Under the pieces are notes generated by a model. It worked only from the letters and a program-made list of their open reading frames with translations, made no database searches and was not told the DNA's origin. Both the position numbers and the translations under genes were made by a program. A stretch of DNA of 64,000 nucleotides, from the NCBI RefSeq assembly GCF_005222705.1, contig NZ_STGF01000013.1, forward strand, positions 1 to 64,000, given 5' to 3'. This DNA is from Paenibacillus sp. SY21-1. GTDB lineage: Bacteria > Bacillota > Bacilli > Paenibacillales > Paenibacillaceae. Each line of letters begins with the position of its first letter. Position 1 is the stretch's first letter. Shown here piece after piece: positions 25,020-33,202 of this stretch.

Positions 25020-26153
25020 TCACGCCTCTCCTTGATTACTTGGCGAAGCCCAAGCATAAAGCTTCAGCAACCGATTGATCGCCTCATCCAAACGGAACTG
25101 CGACATGACCCATTGCCGCCCCTCCGTTCCCATCCTCGTGAGCCGGTCCGGCTGCCGCAAGCCGTCGGCAAGCTGCGAAGCAAATAAATACCGTGAATAC
25201 CCTGCCACCGAGCCGTGATCGCCAAAATAATTCAACCAAGCCTCTTCATAGCACTGCGGCTCGATCCAGCCAAAAAAACCGTGATTGCCAATCGCCAGCA
25301 CGGGCTTGCCGCAAGCCAGCGCCTCCAGCGCCACTCGGCCTGTCCCGATTACGGCATCCGCGGCGCGATAGCAGTCGGCCATGTCGGTTTGCAAGCCCGC
25401 GATATGAATGAAGGCCCGGCCGGTCTCGTGCTCAATGTAATCCGCCAGCCTTCGCAAATCGGCCAGCTGCGGTCCATCGCCGATAACGGCCAGATGGAGC
25501 TTATCCCAGCCGTACTTGCGCATATCCTTCATTGCGCGAAGCAGCGTATCGCATGCCCGGGCTTTGCCCCATGCCAGACGGCTCGCATAGACAAGCAGGC
25601 GTTCCTCCTCGCGTATGCCAAGGCTCTCGCGCAGCTTCCTGCTCCCCTCCGGGCAAAATGCGGCCGTATCGATGCCATTGGGTACTAGCTCCGAATCAAA
25701 GCCCAGCTGCCGCACAAATGCTTGTACAGGCTTACTCACGCTTATCACCTTGCTTGCGCGCGCCAATATGGAGCGCAAGCTGCCTGCAGGGTAGTAGGTG
25801 CCATGCACCGTAAATACAAACGGGATGCCAAGTTCTTCCGCCGCAGCCAACGCCATAAGGCCTGAAGGCGTTTGATGGGCATGCACGCAATTCACTTTCC
25901 ACTCCAGCATCCGTTGCTTCAGCTCCGCTGCCCCATGCACGCTTGCCGCTGTCTCGAAGCCCGAGGGGCTGAACAAATATAGAGGACAGCCCAAAGCTTC
26001 AAATGCCGGTCGCAACGCACCATTCATGGAAGCCAGACTCACCTTCGCTCCTTTATCCTGTAAACCTTTAATCAAGCTAAGCACATGCGTCTCCGTTCCT
26101 CCTGCGCCCATGCCGTCAAGCACAAGCATAACGGATAACGGCCCACTGCTCAT
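25020..26153 (-). CDS. Glycosyltransferase family 4 protein
   Basis: The 377-residue cytosolic enzyme has the GT4 signature of a Gly-rich N-terminal loop (LDGMGAGGTETHVLSL), an HAHQTPSG motif, SKPVQAFV then VPNGID, and the donor-binding region VIGTGRVALEALACGKPV. The usual E-x7-E motif is present in modified form (ALEALACGKPVLAIG). It transfers a nucleotide-sugar to a growing glycan. It lies four bases upstream of the pyruvyltransferase start and downstream of a GT2 gene, so the three likely decorate one surface polysaccharide. The ribosome-binding site (GGGGTGATG) is only moderate. Confidence 0.9.
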   Translation of the reverse strand: MSSGPLSVMLVLDGMGAGGTETHVLSLIKGLQDKGAKVSLASMNGALRPAFEALGCPLYLFSPSGFETAASVHGAAELKQRMLEWKVNCVHAHQTPSGLMALAAAEELGIPFVFTVHGTYYPAGSLRSILARASKVISVSKPVQAFVRQLGFDSELVPNGIDTAAFCPEGSRKLRESLGIREEERLLVYASRLAWGKARACDTLLRAMKDMRKYGWDKLHLAVIGDGPQLADLRRLADYIEHETGRAFIHIAGLQTDMADCYRAADAVIGTGRVALEALACGKPVLAIGNHGFFGWIEPQCYEEAWLNYFGDHGSVAGYSRYLFASQLADGLRQPDRLTRMGTEGRQWVMSQFRLDEAINRLLKLYAWASPSNQGEA

Positions 26154-26262
26154 GGCGCATCACCCCGCGTACCGGTTGCGTTTCGTCCGCTGCCGCTTTG
26201 CGGCGGCAACGGCCTGATTTGCAACGGTTTATTCCTTCCATCATCCACCCACTGTCCAAAGC

Positions 26263-26952
26263 TTAATTTCCAAAAAAAGCGGTAGAACGCTGCTCATCAT
26301 GCCGCCGGTAGTAATACAAAATATCGGGCAAATTGTCGATTTGCGATTTGGCGTCCAGAAATTTGACGATAAATTCGTAATCCTCCGCCCCCGCAATTCG
26401 GCGTGTCAGCCCGCCGATACGGTCAAATGCGCTGCCGCGAAACATAATGGTTCCATGGCATACGCAATGGCCGCCATTCCAGTAGACCTGGCGGATATCC
26501 CGTCCATATTTCAGCCAGTTGGCCGGCGTATACACCCGCTCGGACGATTCTTTGAACGAGGCATAGTTGGTCCCGACCAGATCCAGGTCCCGGCGTTCAA
26601 GCAAAAACGCCGCTTGCCGCTCCATTCGCGCGGGATGCGACCAATCGTCCGCATCCTGCACCGCGATGAACTCCCCGCGCGCCAGAAAAAAACCCGTTGT
26701 CAACGCTCCGGAAAACCCCGTGTTGCGCGGCAGCGGCACGATGGTCAGATCCACCTTTTGACCACAAGCTTCGACCGTATGCTTCCATCGTTCCGCTACC
26801 TCCAGCGAGTCGTCCGTAGAAGCGTCATCGACTAGAATAAGCTCCAGATTGGGATACGTCTGATTGCGCAAGCTGTCGAGACATTCCCCTAAATAAGCCG
26901 CGCGATTGTAGTTCGTCACAATCACGCTTACCTTGCCTTGTTCACGCTGCAA
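26263..26952 (-). CDS. Glycosyltransferase family 2 protein
   Basis: The 229-residue enzyme has the GT-A start VSVIVTNYNRAAYLGECLDS, the LILVDDASTDDSLE motif, and the DxD-type metal site QDADDWSHPARM. The sequence ends soon after the acceptor-binding region (GAEDYEFIVKFL), so it is at the short end of the family but looks complete. The start is a TTG at 26952 behind CAGGAGGCG. It is followed by a GT4 and a pyruvyl transferase in the same direction. Confidence 0.9.
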   Translation of the reverse strand: MQREQGKVSVIVTNYNRAAYLGECLDSLRNQTYPNLELILVDDASTDDSLEVAERWKHTVEACGQKVDLTIVPLPRNTGFSGALTTGFFLARGEFIAVQDADDWSHPARMERQAAFLLERRDLDLVGTNYASFKESSERVYTPANWLKYGRDIRQVYWNGGHCVCHGTIMFRGSAFDRIGGLTRRIAGAEDYEFIVKFLDAKSQIDNLPDILYYYRRHDEQRSTAFFGN

Positions 26953-26988
26953 GCCGCTCGCCTCCTGCCTGTCGCCCCCTATGACGCC

Positions 26989-27189
26989 CTACAGCACCCG
27001 GGCAAATTGAATGTCTCTGGAGCGAATAATGACCTCCTCGGCCTCGCCGTAGCCAGGCGAAATCAACGTTCTTACAACAACGTAAGAATATCGCACCTGA
27101 ATCAGAATGCCCGACACCGATTGCCCGCCTGCCAATACCAACTCGACATCTTTACCCAAATTTGTGCGCAGCTTCCGAATAAATCCCAC
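26989..27189 (-). CDS. Small conserved-looking protein of unknown function (66 aa)
   Basis: The protein, about 66 residues, begins GFIRKLRTNLGKDVELVLAG and is rich in alternating hydrophobic residues (ILIQVRYSYVVVRTLI), which suggests a small beta-barrel, perhaps an Sm-like or spore-coat-type fold. I cannot name the family. The GTG at 27189 is chosen because AGGAG lies eight bases upstream; an ATG at 27219 has no clear site. It sits directly upstream of the glycan cluster in the same direction, 36 bases from the GT2 start. A perfect 16-bp AT-rich palindrome lies about 75 bp upstream. Confidence 0.6.
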   Translation of the reverse strand: MGFIRKLRTNLGKDVELVLAGGQSVSGILIQVRYSYVVVRTLISPGYGEAEEVIIRSRDIQFARVL

Positions 27190-27260
27190 TTGATCAACTC
27201 CTGTCGTTTGATACCACATCCTATTCGGAGGCGAGCAAGCGAACACGGCAGCAGACCAAT

Positions 27261-27276
27261 ATGAAAATATTTTCAT
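27261..27276. promoter_or_regulatory. Perfect 16-bp AT-rich palindrome
   Basis: ATGAAAATATTTTCAT is self-complementary and lies between the tdk terminator and the small unknown gene. It could be an operator or simply an AT-rich coincidence. Confidence 0.35.
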
Positions 27277-27294
27277 AGATATCTCGACCCAAAT

Positions 27295-27338
27295 AAAAAA
27301 ACACGCCATTGCCGCATCTCTGCAACAATAGCGTGTTT
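27295..27338 (-). terminator. Rho-independent terminator after tdk
   Basis: On the minus strand AACACGCTATTG pairs with CAATGGCGTGTT and is followed by a T run. Confidence 0.85.
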
Positions 27339-27352
27339 GTTCAATTATTCGG

Positions 27353-27943
27353 CTAGCTTTGACGAAAAGCTGTATGGTAGCAGCGCCTGCAAACCGGCTT
27401 GTAATCCTCATTCCCGCCGATTTGAATTTGCTCGCCCGTATTGGTCGGCTGACCGTCAAGAAAACGAATGACCATCGTGGCCTTGCGATCGCAATACCAG
27501 CAAATCGTCTTGATTTCCTCGATTTTATCCGCTTGCACGAGCAGATGGTAGCTGCCTTCAAACAACTCGTTCTGAAAATCGTTTTTTAATCCAAACGCCA
27601 TAACAGGGATGTTCAGCTCGTCCACTACTTGCGTAAGCTGTGCAATCTGTTTCTTATGAAGAAACTGGGCTTCGTCGATAAGCACGCAGTAGATTTTGAC
27701 GCTCGAATCGGCCGCTATGCGCTCTTTAACGCTCACCAGCATATCGGTATGCTCATATACTGGTATAGCGGCCCGTTCGAAGCCGACTCTGGAGCCAACG
27801 CGATCCTCGTTGCCTCTCGCCCCGACAGAAGGGGAATAGATAAGCACCTGCTTGCCCTGCTCCTCATAATTGTGCGCCACTTTAATGATTTCGAACGATT
27901 TGCCGCTGTTCATTGTTCCATATTTGTAATACAACTGTGCCAA
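27353..27943 (-). CDS. tdk: Thymidine kinase
   Basis: This 196-residue type II thymidine kinase phosphorylates thymidine in the salvage pathway. It has a P-loop (GTMNSGKS), a DEAQF motif (LIDEAQFL), and the zinc-binding cysteine pairs CWYC and CRRC near the C-terminus. Length and order match the family. The start is a TTG at 27943, which has GGAGGAG seven bases upstream; no ATG or GTG is suitably placed. It is encoded after the riboswitch-controlled TerC gene and before a strong terminator. Confidence 0.95.
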   Translation of the reverse strand: MAQLYYKYGTMNSGKSFEIIKVAHNYEEQGKQVLIYSPSVGARGNEDRVGSRVGFERAAIPVYEHTDMLVSVKERIAADSSVKIYCVLIDEAQFLHKKQIAQLTQVVDELNIPVMAFGLKNDFQNELFEGSYHLLVQADKIEEIKTICWYCDRKATMVIRFLDGQPTNTGEQIQIGGNEDYKPVCRRCYHTAFRQS

Positions 27944-28036
27944 TCCAATCTCCTCCACCTGCTGATCCTTACATGTATTATACAGGAAGAGATAGCGATC
28001 GGAACCCCTGTATCCGTCTATTTGCAATCAGACAGC

Positions 28037-28837
28037 TTACGAACGGGCAGTTTCCGCCGCTCCGTCCTTGTCTTCCTCGACATCGCTTGAGAGGAAGTAG
28101 CCAATAACTGCAATCAGAACAAGCACGATATAGAACGTCAATTTCCAGCCTGTCGAATGGGCAAAATCGTGCGGAATCAAGCCAACCGCATCATGCGACA
28201 AGGTGTACACGGCAAGCTTCACGCCTACCCAGCCGACGATGACGAATGCCGCCGTTTCCAGACCCGGCTTGCGGTGCAGAAGCTTAACGAACAGCGTAGC
28301 CGCAAAACGCATAATGACGAGGCCGATAAACCCGCCAAGGAAAATAACGATGAAGTGACCGGCGTTCATACCGCCGATATTCGGAAGACCCTCTACCTTC
28401 GGCAATGCAACCGCAAGCGCGACAGCTGCCAGAATCGAATCTACCGCAAATGCGATATCGGCAATTTCAACCTTAAGTACAGTAAACCAGAAGCCGCTGC
28501 CTTTTTTCTCTTTGCCTTCTTTTTCATCGGCGTCATCCTCGGCTTTCTTGACGACGAACTTCCGGAAAATATGATTAAGCGCAATGAATAAGAGATATAG
28601 CGCGCCGATCGCTTGCACTTGCCATACATCGACAAGGAACGAAATGACGAACAAGGAACCGAAACGGAAGACGAACGCTCCCGCCAAACCGTAGAACAAC
28701 GCTTTTTTCCGCTGCTCGTCAGGCAAATGCTTGACCATAATGGCCAGGACAAGCGCGTTGTCCGCCGCTAGCAAGCCTTCAAGCGCGATTAGGACAAGCA
28801 GTACCCAGCTGTACTCCAACAATAAAGCAAAATCCAT
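28037..28837 (-). CDS. TerC-family membrane protein under a Mn2+ riboswitch (probable manganese exporter)
   Basis: The 266-residue protein has seven or more membrane helices and the TerC motifs EGLLAADNALVLAIMVKHLP and VEIADIAFAVDSILAA, whose Asp and Glu residues line the metal site. A cytosolic acidic/lysine loop lies at about 95-110. In Bacillus subtilis the riboswitch-controlled TerC protein YkoY (MeeY) exports manganese, partly to load secreted metalloenzymes, and the same role fits here. The ATG at 28837 follows AGGAGG. It is preceded by a long leader holding a yybP-ykoY riboswitch and a terminator. A second TerC protein lies in the Ter operon at 37977-38768. Confidence 0.92.
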   Translation of the reverse strand: MDFALLLEYSWVLLVLIALEGLLAADNALVLAIMVKHLPDEQRKKALFYGLAGAFVFRFGSLFVISFLVDVWQVQAIGALYLLFIALNHIFRKFVVKKAEDDADEKEGKEKKGSGFWFTVLKVEIADIAFAVDSILAAVALAVALPKVEGLPNIGGMNAGHFIVIFLGGFIGLVIMRFAATLFVKLLHRKPGLETAAFVIVGWVGVKLAVYTLSHDAVGLIPHDFAHSTGWKLTFYIVLVLIAVIGYFLSSDVEEDKDGAAETARS

Positions 28838-28905
28838 CGTGTTTCCTCCTCTTGGTTGGCTGTACCTAAGGCAAGCGGCTCATGCCGCCCTACCAGGTAT
28901 AGGCT

Positions 28906-28944
28906 CAAAAAAAGAGACCTCTGCCTTGGGTAGGCAAAGGTCTC
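28906..28944 (-). terminator. Riboswitch expression-platform terminator
   Basis: On the minus strand GAGACCTTTGCC pairs with GGCAGAGGTCTC and is followed by seven T residues. The ACCTTT on its 5' side can instead pair with the AAAGG of the riboswitch P1 stem, so the two structures are mutually exclusive. Confidence 0.88.
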
Positions 28945-29036
28945 GCAAACAACGCGTGCACGTTGCCAATAAAGCCGGAGAAGGTCAGTTCTCGTATTGA
29001 CGACTTTATTGTGGCAGCTACTCCCCTTTGGAGCTT
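28935..29036 (-). ncRNA. yybP-ykoY manganese riboswitch
   Basis: On the minus strand the conserved core AAAGGGGAGTAGC (29018-29030) is followed by AAAGTCGTCAAT, then ACCTTCTCCGGCTTTATTG, then GCGAGACCTTT. This order and these sequences agree closely with the Bacillus subtilis yybP and ykoY leaders. Manganese binding should stabilise P1 and prevent terminator formation, switching on the TerC exporter. Confidence 0.95.
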
Positions 29037-29124
29037 GGTACTAACCGTATAAAGTTATTATGCTATAAGCATACCAGTTGATACGGGATTTGCGCAATAT
29101 GGTTTCAAAAGCTTATAAAAAAAA

Positions 29125-29703
29125 TTATAACCGCATTTGCTCCAGTTTAACCTTCGTTTCTCCATACGCGCGAACAATTTGTTGAATACGCTGAAACTCC
29201 GCATCTCCCGGACCAAGATCGGCCATAAACATTTTGTGCAAAATGCGGTTATAAATATGCTGGCGCTGCTCGATAAGCCCAATTTCCAGCAAAAGCAGAT
29301 CATCAAGATCGTTGTTCTCAATCATTTCATCAATATCGGCATCGGATTCGCCATCTCCCGCTCCGGACAAACGGTTACCGTCCAGCCCCGAGCCTATTCG
29401 GCGATCGCTGCGAATCATTTCTTCGAATTCGGGCTCCTGAACGCGGTTATCGACTGAAATGGATACGGTCAGTTCGGATAAAATAATGCCCTCCTTCGCC
29501 AGCATCACCTGAAACGGCTTGTGCTGCAGCAAATCGGCAATGACGAGCCGACTCATATCCTTGTTGCGGATTAACGCAGAATCGAACGGATGGAGCACCC
29601 ACTGACCGTCATGAAAAAAAAGATCGAACGTAAACCACTCTCCGCCATAATTGAAGCGTACGTTAATGTTGTTCTCCGACATAATCTCATACGTAAACTC
29701 CAA
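29125..29703 (-). CDS. Conserved hypothetical protein, 192 aa
   Basis: I do not recognise this protein. It begins EFTYEIMSENNINVRFNYGG and has a beta-rich N-terminal half (FDLFFHDGQWVLHPFDSALI), an acidic linker with GDGESDADIDEMIENND, and a helical C-terminus (about 130-192). It has no membrane helices or signal peptide. It lies between the leader of the terC gene and a small membrane protein gene, in the same direction, and seems to have its own unit. Confidence 0.7.
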   Translation of the reverse strand: MEFTYEIMSENNINVRFNYGGEWFTFDLFFHDGQWVLHPFDSALIRNKDMSRLVIADLLQHKPFQVMLAKEGIILSELTVSISVDNRVQEPEFEEMIRSDRRIGSGLDGNRLSGAGDGESDADIDEMIENNDLDDLLLLEIGLIEQRQHIYNRILHKMFMADLGPGDAEFQRIQQIVRAYGETKVKLEQMRL

Positions 29704-29799
29704 CCTGCATACCTCCGATCAGCCAAGCCTTTTCCCCTATTATAGCAAATATTCTGAACGCGCCAATAGTCGCGAAGCTTGGAACGTTTCCCGGCAGCT

Positions 29800-29913
29800 T
29801 CAGGCATCGGGTTCCCGCTCCTGCGTAAGCTCGACAATCGACTCTGCCTTCTCGGAGCTCGCGACGACCAGCAGCGCAACAATGAGCGCGCCGCATAGGA
29901 TGATACCCAGCAT
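29800..29913 (-). CDS. Small single-pass membrane protein, 37 aa
   Basis: This small frame encodes a hydrophobic helix (LGIILCGALIVALLVVASS) followed by a short charged tail ending EREPDA. The ATG at 29913 has GAGGTGG nine bases upstream; a second ATG at 29919 is too close. Protein-like composition, a good ribosome-binding site and a proper stop support a real gene. The role is unknown. It lies just downstream of the Ter operon terminator. Confidence 0.6.
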   Translation of the reverse strand: MLGIILCGALIVALLVVASSEKAESIVELTQEREPDA

Positions 29914-30035
29914 AACCATCCACCTCAATTTTTCTTTAAAGCTATGCAAGGGTGGAATGGAATATGACTTGCGTCAATCGCTTCTTTTTTTGCTCTGAAA
30001 AAAGCCGAATAACGAGAAGCAGCTTGCTTTTACTG

Positions 30036-30065
30036 AAAAAGGCAGGCCGCGCGGCGGCCTGCCTT
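30036..30065 (-). terminator. Terminator at the end of the Ter operon
   Basis: On the minus strand AAGGCAGGCCGC pairs perfectly with GCGGCCTGCCTT around a 3-base loop, followed by a short T run. It follows the telA stop codon by 24 bases. Confidence 0.85.
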
Positions 30066-30088
30066 CTCTGTTAACCTGCTTAGTGGGA

Positions 30089-31177
30089 TTACTCCAAAAA
30101 CCCCTTTGCGGCCGAGGACGGAAGCTCGGCCTTGGCCGAACCGCCCTCAATGCCAAGCCGTTGTCCGACCTGCTGGTTGATTTGCGTCATTTTTTGCGTT
30201 TGCTGGGATACGGTCTGAATAATTTGACGGTTGGAGTTCTCGTACTTGTCCATTGCCGAGAACAAATCATTCATCGCGCGCTCTACCAGCTCCATGCTCA
30301 TGGCAGGCTTGGTCAAAGCCTGATTGGCTTTCTCCGCTGTTTCATTCAACAAACGGGCATTTTCGGCAAACTGGTTGCCCAGCATCTCGTTGGTCGAGTT
30401 GACGGCGTCAATCGCCTTCATCTGGTCGTCGATCGCGCTGGCGATCAGCACCGACACCGACATCAGATGCTGCGTTTTGTCGATAGAGCTATCCAGCGCA
30501 TCCATCAGCTTGTCGTTCGTATCGTTAATAATATCCGTTGCCGCGATCGCTTGCTGATACAGCATGATCATTTCCGTATACGTTTGGAGCTTCGTTACCG
30601 TTTTGCGCAGCCCGCGCTCCAAATACGTTTTGCGATGCTCGTTCTCCGGCTTGGCAATCTCTTGCTCGAACATCGCTTTCAGCCGGTTTCCGTACTCCAC
30701 CAGCAATTGCAAATCGTATACGTTGTCAAGACTGCTGCGCTTGAGATTGCGCATATGGATAACGTTCTCTTCCAGATTGTCGCGGCCGTCGCGCAGCGAG
30801 CGGACGATCGATTCAACGTTTGTTTTGGCCGACTGGTACTTGTAAATATAATTTTTCATCGGCGCTTTACGCATAATTTTCTGAACGAAAGAAAGCTGCT
30901 TGCTGCGACTGAGATCTTCCACCTCATTGCGCAGTTTAAGCATATTATTCGTCACCTCATTGCGTTTGCCCGACATCATGTCGGACAACGGCCGCTCCAG
31001 CATCGTCAGCGTTTGTCCGGAACGCTCCAGCGTCTTCTGACCCTTCTTCGTAATTTCATCCATTAACGAATCAAGGTTCATGACGTCGGTCGTAGCGACC
31101 TTCTGCATTGCGCTTTGCACTTCCACATCCAGCTTGCTTAAATCTTCGTTTTTAATTTGTACGAGCTGTGTAGCCAT
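30089..31177 (-). CDS. telA: TelA-family toxic-anion resistance protein
   Basis: This 362-residue cytosolic protein is helical almost throughout and has the TelA features: ERPLSDMMSGKRNEVTNNML near residue 60, IAKPENEHRKTYLERGLRKTV in the middle, and IQTVSQQTQKMTQINQQVG near the C-terminus. TelA (YceH in Bacillus subtilis) is tied to tellurite, colicin and phage resistance through the Ter system, possibly as a scaffold at the membrane. It is the last gene of the Ter operon, downstream of an XpaC-like protein, and ends before a strong terminator. Confidence 0.93.
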   Translation of the reverse strand: MATQLVQIKNEDLSKLDVEVQSAMQKVATTDVMNLDSLMDEITKKGQKTLERSGQTLTMLERPLSDMMSGKRNEVTNNMLKLRNEVEDLSRSKQLSFVQKIMRKAPMKNYIYKYQSAKTNVESIVRSLRDGRDNLEENVIHMRNLKRSSLDNVYDLQLLVEYGNRLKAMFEQEIAKPENEHRKTYLERGLRKTVTKLQTYTEMIMLYQQAIAATDIINDTNDKLMDALDSSIDKTQHLMSVSVLIASAIDDQMKAIDAVNSTNEMLGNQFAENARLLNETAEKANQALTKPAMSMELVERAMNDLFSAMDKYENSNRQIIQTVSQQTQKMTQINQQVGQRLGIEGGSAKAELPSSAAKGFLE

Positions 31178-31290
31178 CCTGAATTCCTCCCATGAATTGA
31201 TCTAGTGCCGGATGCGGCATGCTCCTGCGCCAGCCTGAACAATGGCGTTCGCAGGATCATAGTTCCGGTCCGGTCGGCTTCGACTGTCCA

Positions 31291-32001
31291 CTAGTCGTTC
31301 AAGCGGTAGCGCTGTTGAATAAGCTCAGCCTTGGTTCGGAGCTCCATCAAATCCTTCTGCTCGATGGTTTTGGTATAGAAGGTCATCTTGGAATCGATAT
31401 CCTTAATGCCATCCAGCAGCAGCCGACGGTTCTGCCTCTTCGCTTCGCCGCTCAGACGCAGAAAAGGGTTAATCGTTGAATTAAGGTCCTTCCGCACAAG
31501 CCGCAAAATATTATGATTGATGCTGGAATCTCCAAGCGCAGCCAGATCGGGCAGCAGTCGGCTCATCCGGGCGAGCAAGGCCAACGATTTCTCTACAATT
31601 TCATCGTCGAGATTGTTTTTCTCGCCTTCCAGAAGAATCATATCTTCAATAACGCCGATATATTCAAGAGCAGATGCCATCTCCGGGTCCATCGACGGCT
31701 CAGCCTGCGCGGACTGCTGCGAAGCCGCTCCGTTCACCGCAGGCCGGCTCTCCGCCGGACGCCCGCCGGATTGCTGCGTCGGCAATGCGTCAGGCTGCTC
31801 CGTACGCTGCTGCAGCTCTTCTTGACCGCGCGTCTGATGCTGAATCAGCTTCTTCTTCGTACGACCGCCCCATATAAGCGCCCCAAACATGCCGACCGCC
31901 GGCACGGCAATCGCGACAAAAGGCGAAACCTGCCAATAGGCGATCAAACCCAGCACATAACTGCCGGCAGCAATCATCAGCCATTTTTGCAACCCACTCA
32001 T
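31291..32001 (-). CDS. XpaC-like membrane-anchored protein of the Ter operon
   Basis: The 236-residue protein starts with two membrane helices (about 5-40), then a basic patch (GGRTKKK), a long Gln/Pro/Ala-rich linker (about 55-100) and a helical domain resembling XpaC/YceG-type 5-bromo-4-chloroindolyl-phosphate-hydrolysis proteins (MILLEGEKNNLDDEIVEKSL). XpaC-like and TelA genes are commonly neighbours in Ter loci. The start is the ATG at 32001 behind GGAGG; an ATG 18 bases further upstream precedes that site. Gene order before telA supports a shared role at the membrane. Confidence 0.7.
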   Translation of the reverse strand: MSGLQKWLMIAAGSYVLGLIAYWQVSPFVAIAVPAVGMFGALIWGGRTKKKLIQHQTRGQEELQQRTEQPDALPTQQSGGRPAESRPAVNGAASQQSAQAEPSMDPEMASALEYIGVIEDMILLEGEKNNLDDEIVEKSLALLARMSRLLPDLAALGDSSINHNILRLVRKDLNSTINPFLRLSGEAKRQNRRLLLDGIKDIDSKMTFYTKTIEQKDLMELRTKAELIQQRYRLND

Positions 32002-32143
32002 AGCTGCACCTCCATTCATTGCTTATTCAATTATCGCGTTATTCAGGCATGCAAGTCAATTTCTTTCCGCAGCCGAGATCGGATAACGCCACGGTTTGGC
32101 GGGAAATCCAGCTTCAAGCGGTCCACAAACGGGATTGGTTTTC

Positions 32144-33169
32144 CTACAGCCCTTGCTTCATTAACAGCGGCTGCTCCACATATCCGGCCTGAATGCCGAA
32201 TTCGGGAGATGGCGGCGACAACGATTTTCCTTGAAGCGCCTGTACGGCCAAATACGGCATATTGACGCCGGACAGGCATGTAATATATAAACCGCCCGAC
32301 ATGCGCGGGTTAATTTCCAGCAGCTTGGGAACGCCATTGCTATAGCGCACCTGTATGTTGAACGCATAAGGGATACGCAGCTTTTGCGCGATTCTGCTTG
32401 CAATATCAAGCAGCTCCGGCTTATTCTCCAGGACGTAAGTGCGGCCGGTAGACTTCCGGCGAGGAATCGCCGCAAGCAGCTCTCCTTCAGCTGTCGAGAC
32501 ACAATCAATGCTGTACTCCGTACCGCTTAACAGCTCCATAACCATGATGTTGTCGAATTGCTCGACAGAGGCCAATGTTTCGTATGCCTGCTCAAAGCTT
32601 GTCGAGAGCGTAACATAGCCATATAGATCGCGCAGCGCATTGCGATTGTTGTCAATAATCCGAAAGCCCATGCCCCCCTCGGACTTGGTCGGCTTAAAGC
32701 ACACCTGATGCCCCGCTTCCACCAGCTCCTCATAAGCAGCCTTAAACTGCCCGGCATTGCTTACAACGCGGTAATCGGGAATCTCTACCAGCTCCTTGCC
32801 GGCTAACGACTCGTAGAATCTGTCCTTCTCTACCATCGCATCCAGCAGGTTAATGTCTCGGCATACCATTACTTTGGTGCCAATCTCGTCAAATAAATGA
32901 GCATATCGCGAAATCTCCTCCATATGGAGGCGGGGAATAAACAAATCGATGCTGTGCTCGCGGCAATAATTCGCGCAGAACTCCGCATATTCCTTGCCAT
33001 AAAGCGCAGGCTCAACACCCGCATGGTCCGCTGCAAGCAGCGACATATGGTTAGGATCGGGATGCGTGCCAAAAAACTCGAATTGCTCGCCGTCCGGGTT
33101 GTTGCGTATCATGTTGACATAATGGTAAGCCACGGAAAACCAGCGGTTCAAATAAATGCGGGTAGCCAT
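32144..33169 (-). CDS. ATP-grasp domain protein of the Ter biosynthetic block
   Basis: This 341-residue enzyme has the ATP-grasp core: VCFKPTKSEGGMGFRII for nucleotide binding, MVMELLSGTEYSIDCV, and the metal-binding LLEINPRMSGG. ATP-grasp enzymes join a carboxylate to an amine or thiol using ATP. The N-terminal 100 residues form a preATP-grasp-like fold (EHSIDLFIPRLHMEEISRYA). It is encoded 33 bases after the HAD phosphatase gene. Comparative genomics of Ter systems predicts it to act with the phosphoribosyltransferase, HAD and lyase enzymes on a ribosylated intermediate. Confidence 0.88.
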   Translation of the reverse strand: MATRIYLNRWFSVAYHYVNMIRNNPDGEQFEFFGTHPDPNHMSLLAADHAGVEPALYGKEYAEFCANYCREHSIDLFIPRLHMEEISRYAHLFDEIGTKVMVCRDINLLDAMVEKDRFYESLAGKELVEIPDYRVVSNAGQFKAAYEELVEAGHQVCFKPTKSEGGMGFRIIDNNRNALRDLYGYVTLSTSFEQAYETLASVEQFDNIMVMELLSGTEYSIDCVSTAEGELLAAIPRRKSTGRTYVLENKPELLDIASRIAQKLRIPYAFNIQVRYSNGVPKLLEINPRMSGGLYITCLSGVNMPYLAVQALQGKSLSPPSPEFGIQAGYVEQPLLMKQGL

Positions 33170-33202
33170 AGTCGTGTCCTTCTTTCTGAGCGGTATCTGA
33201 TT

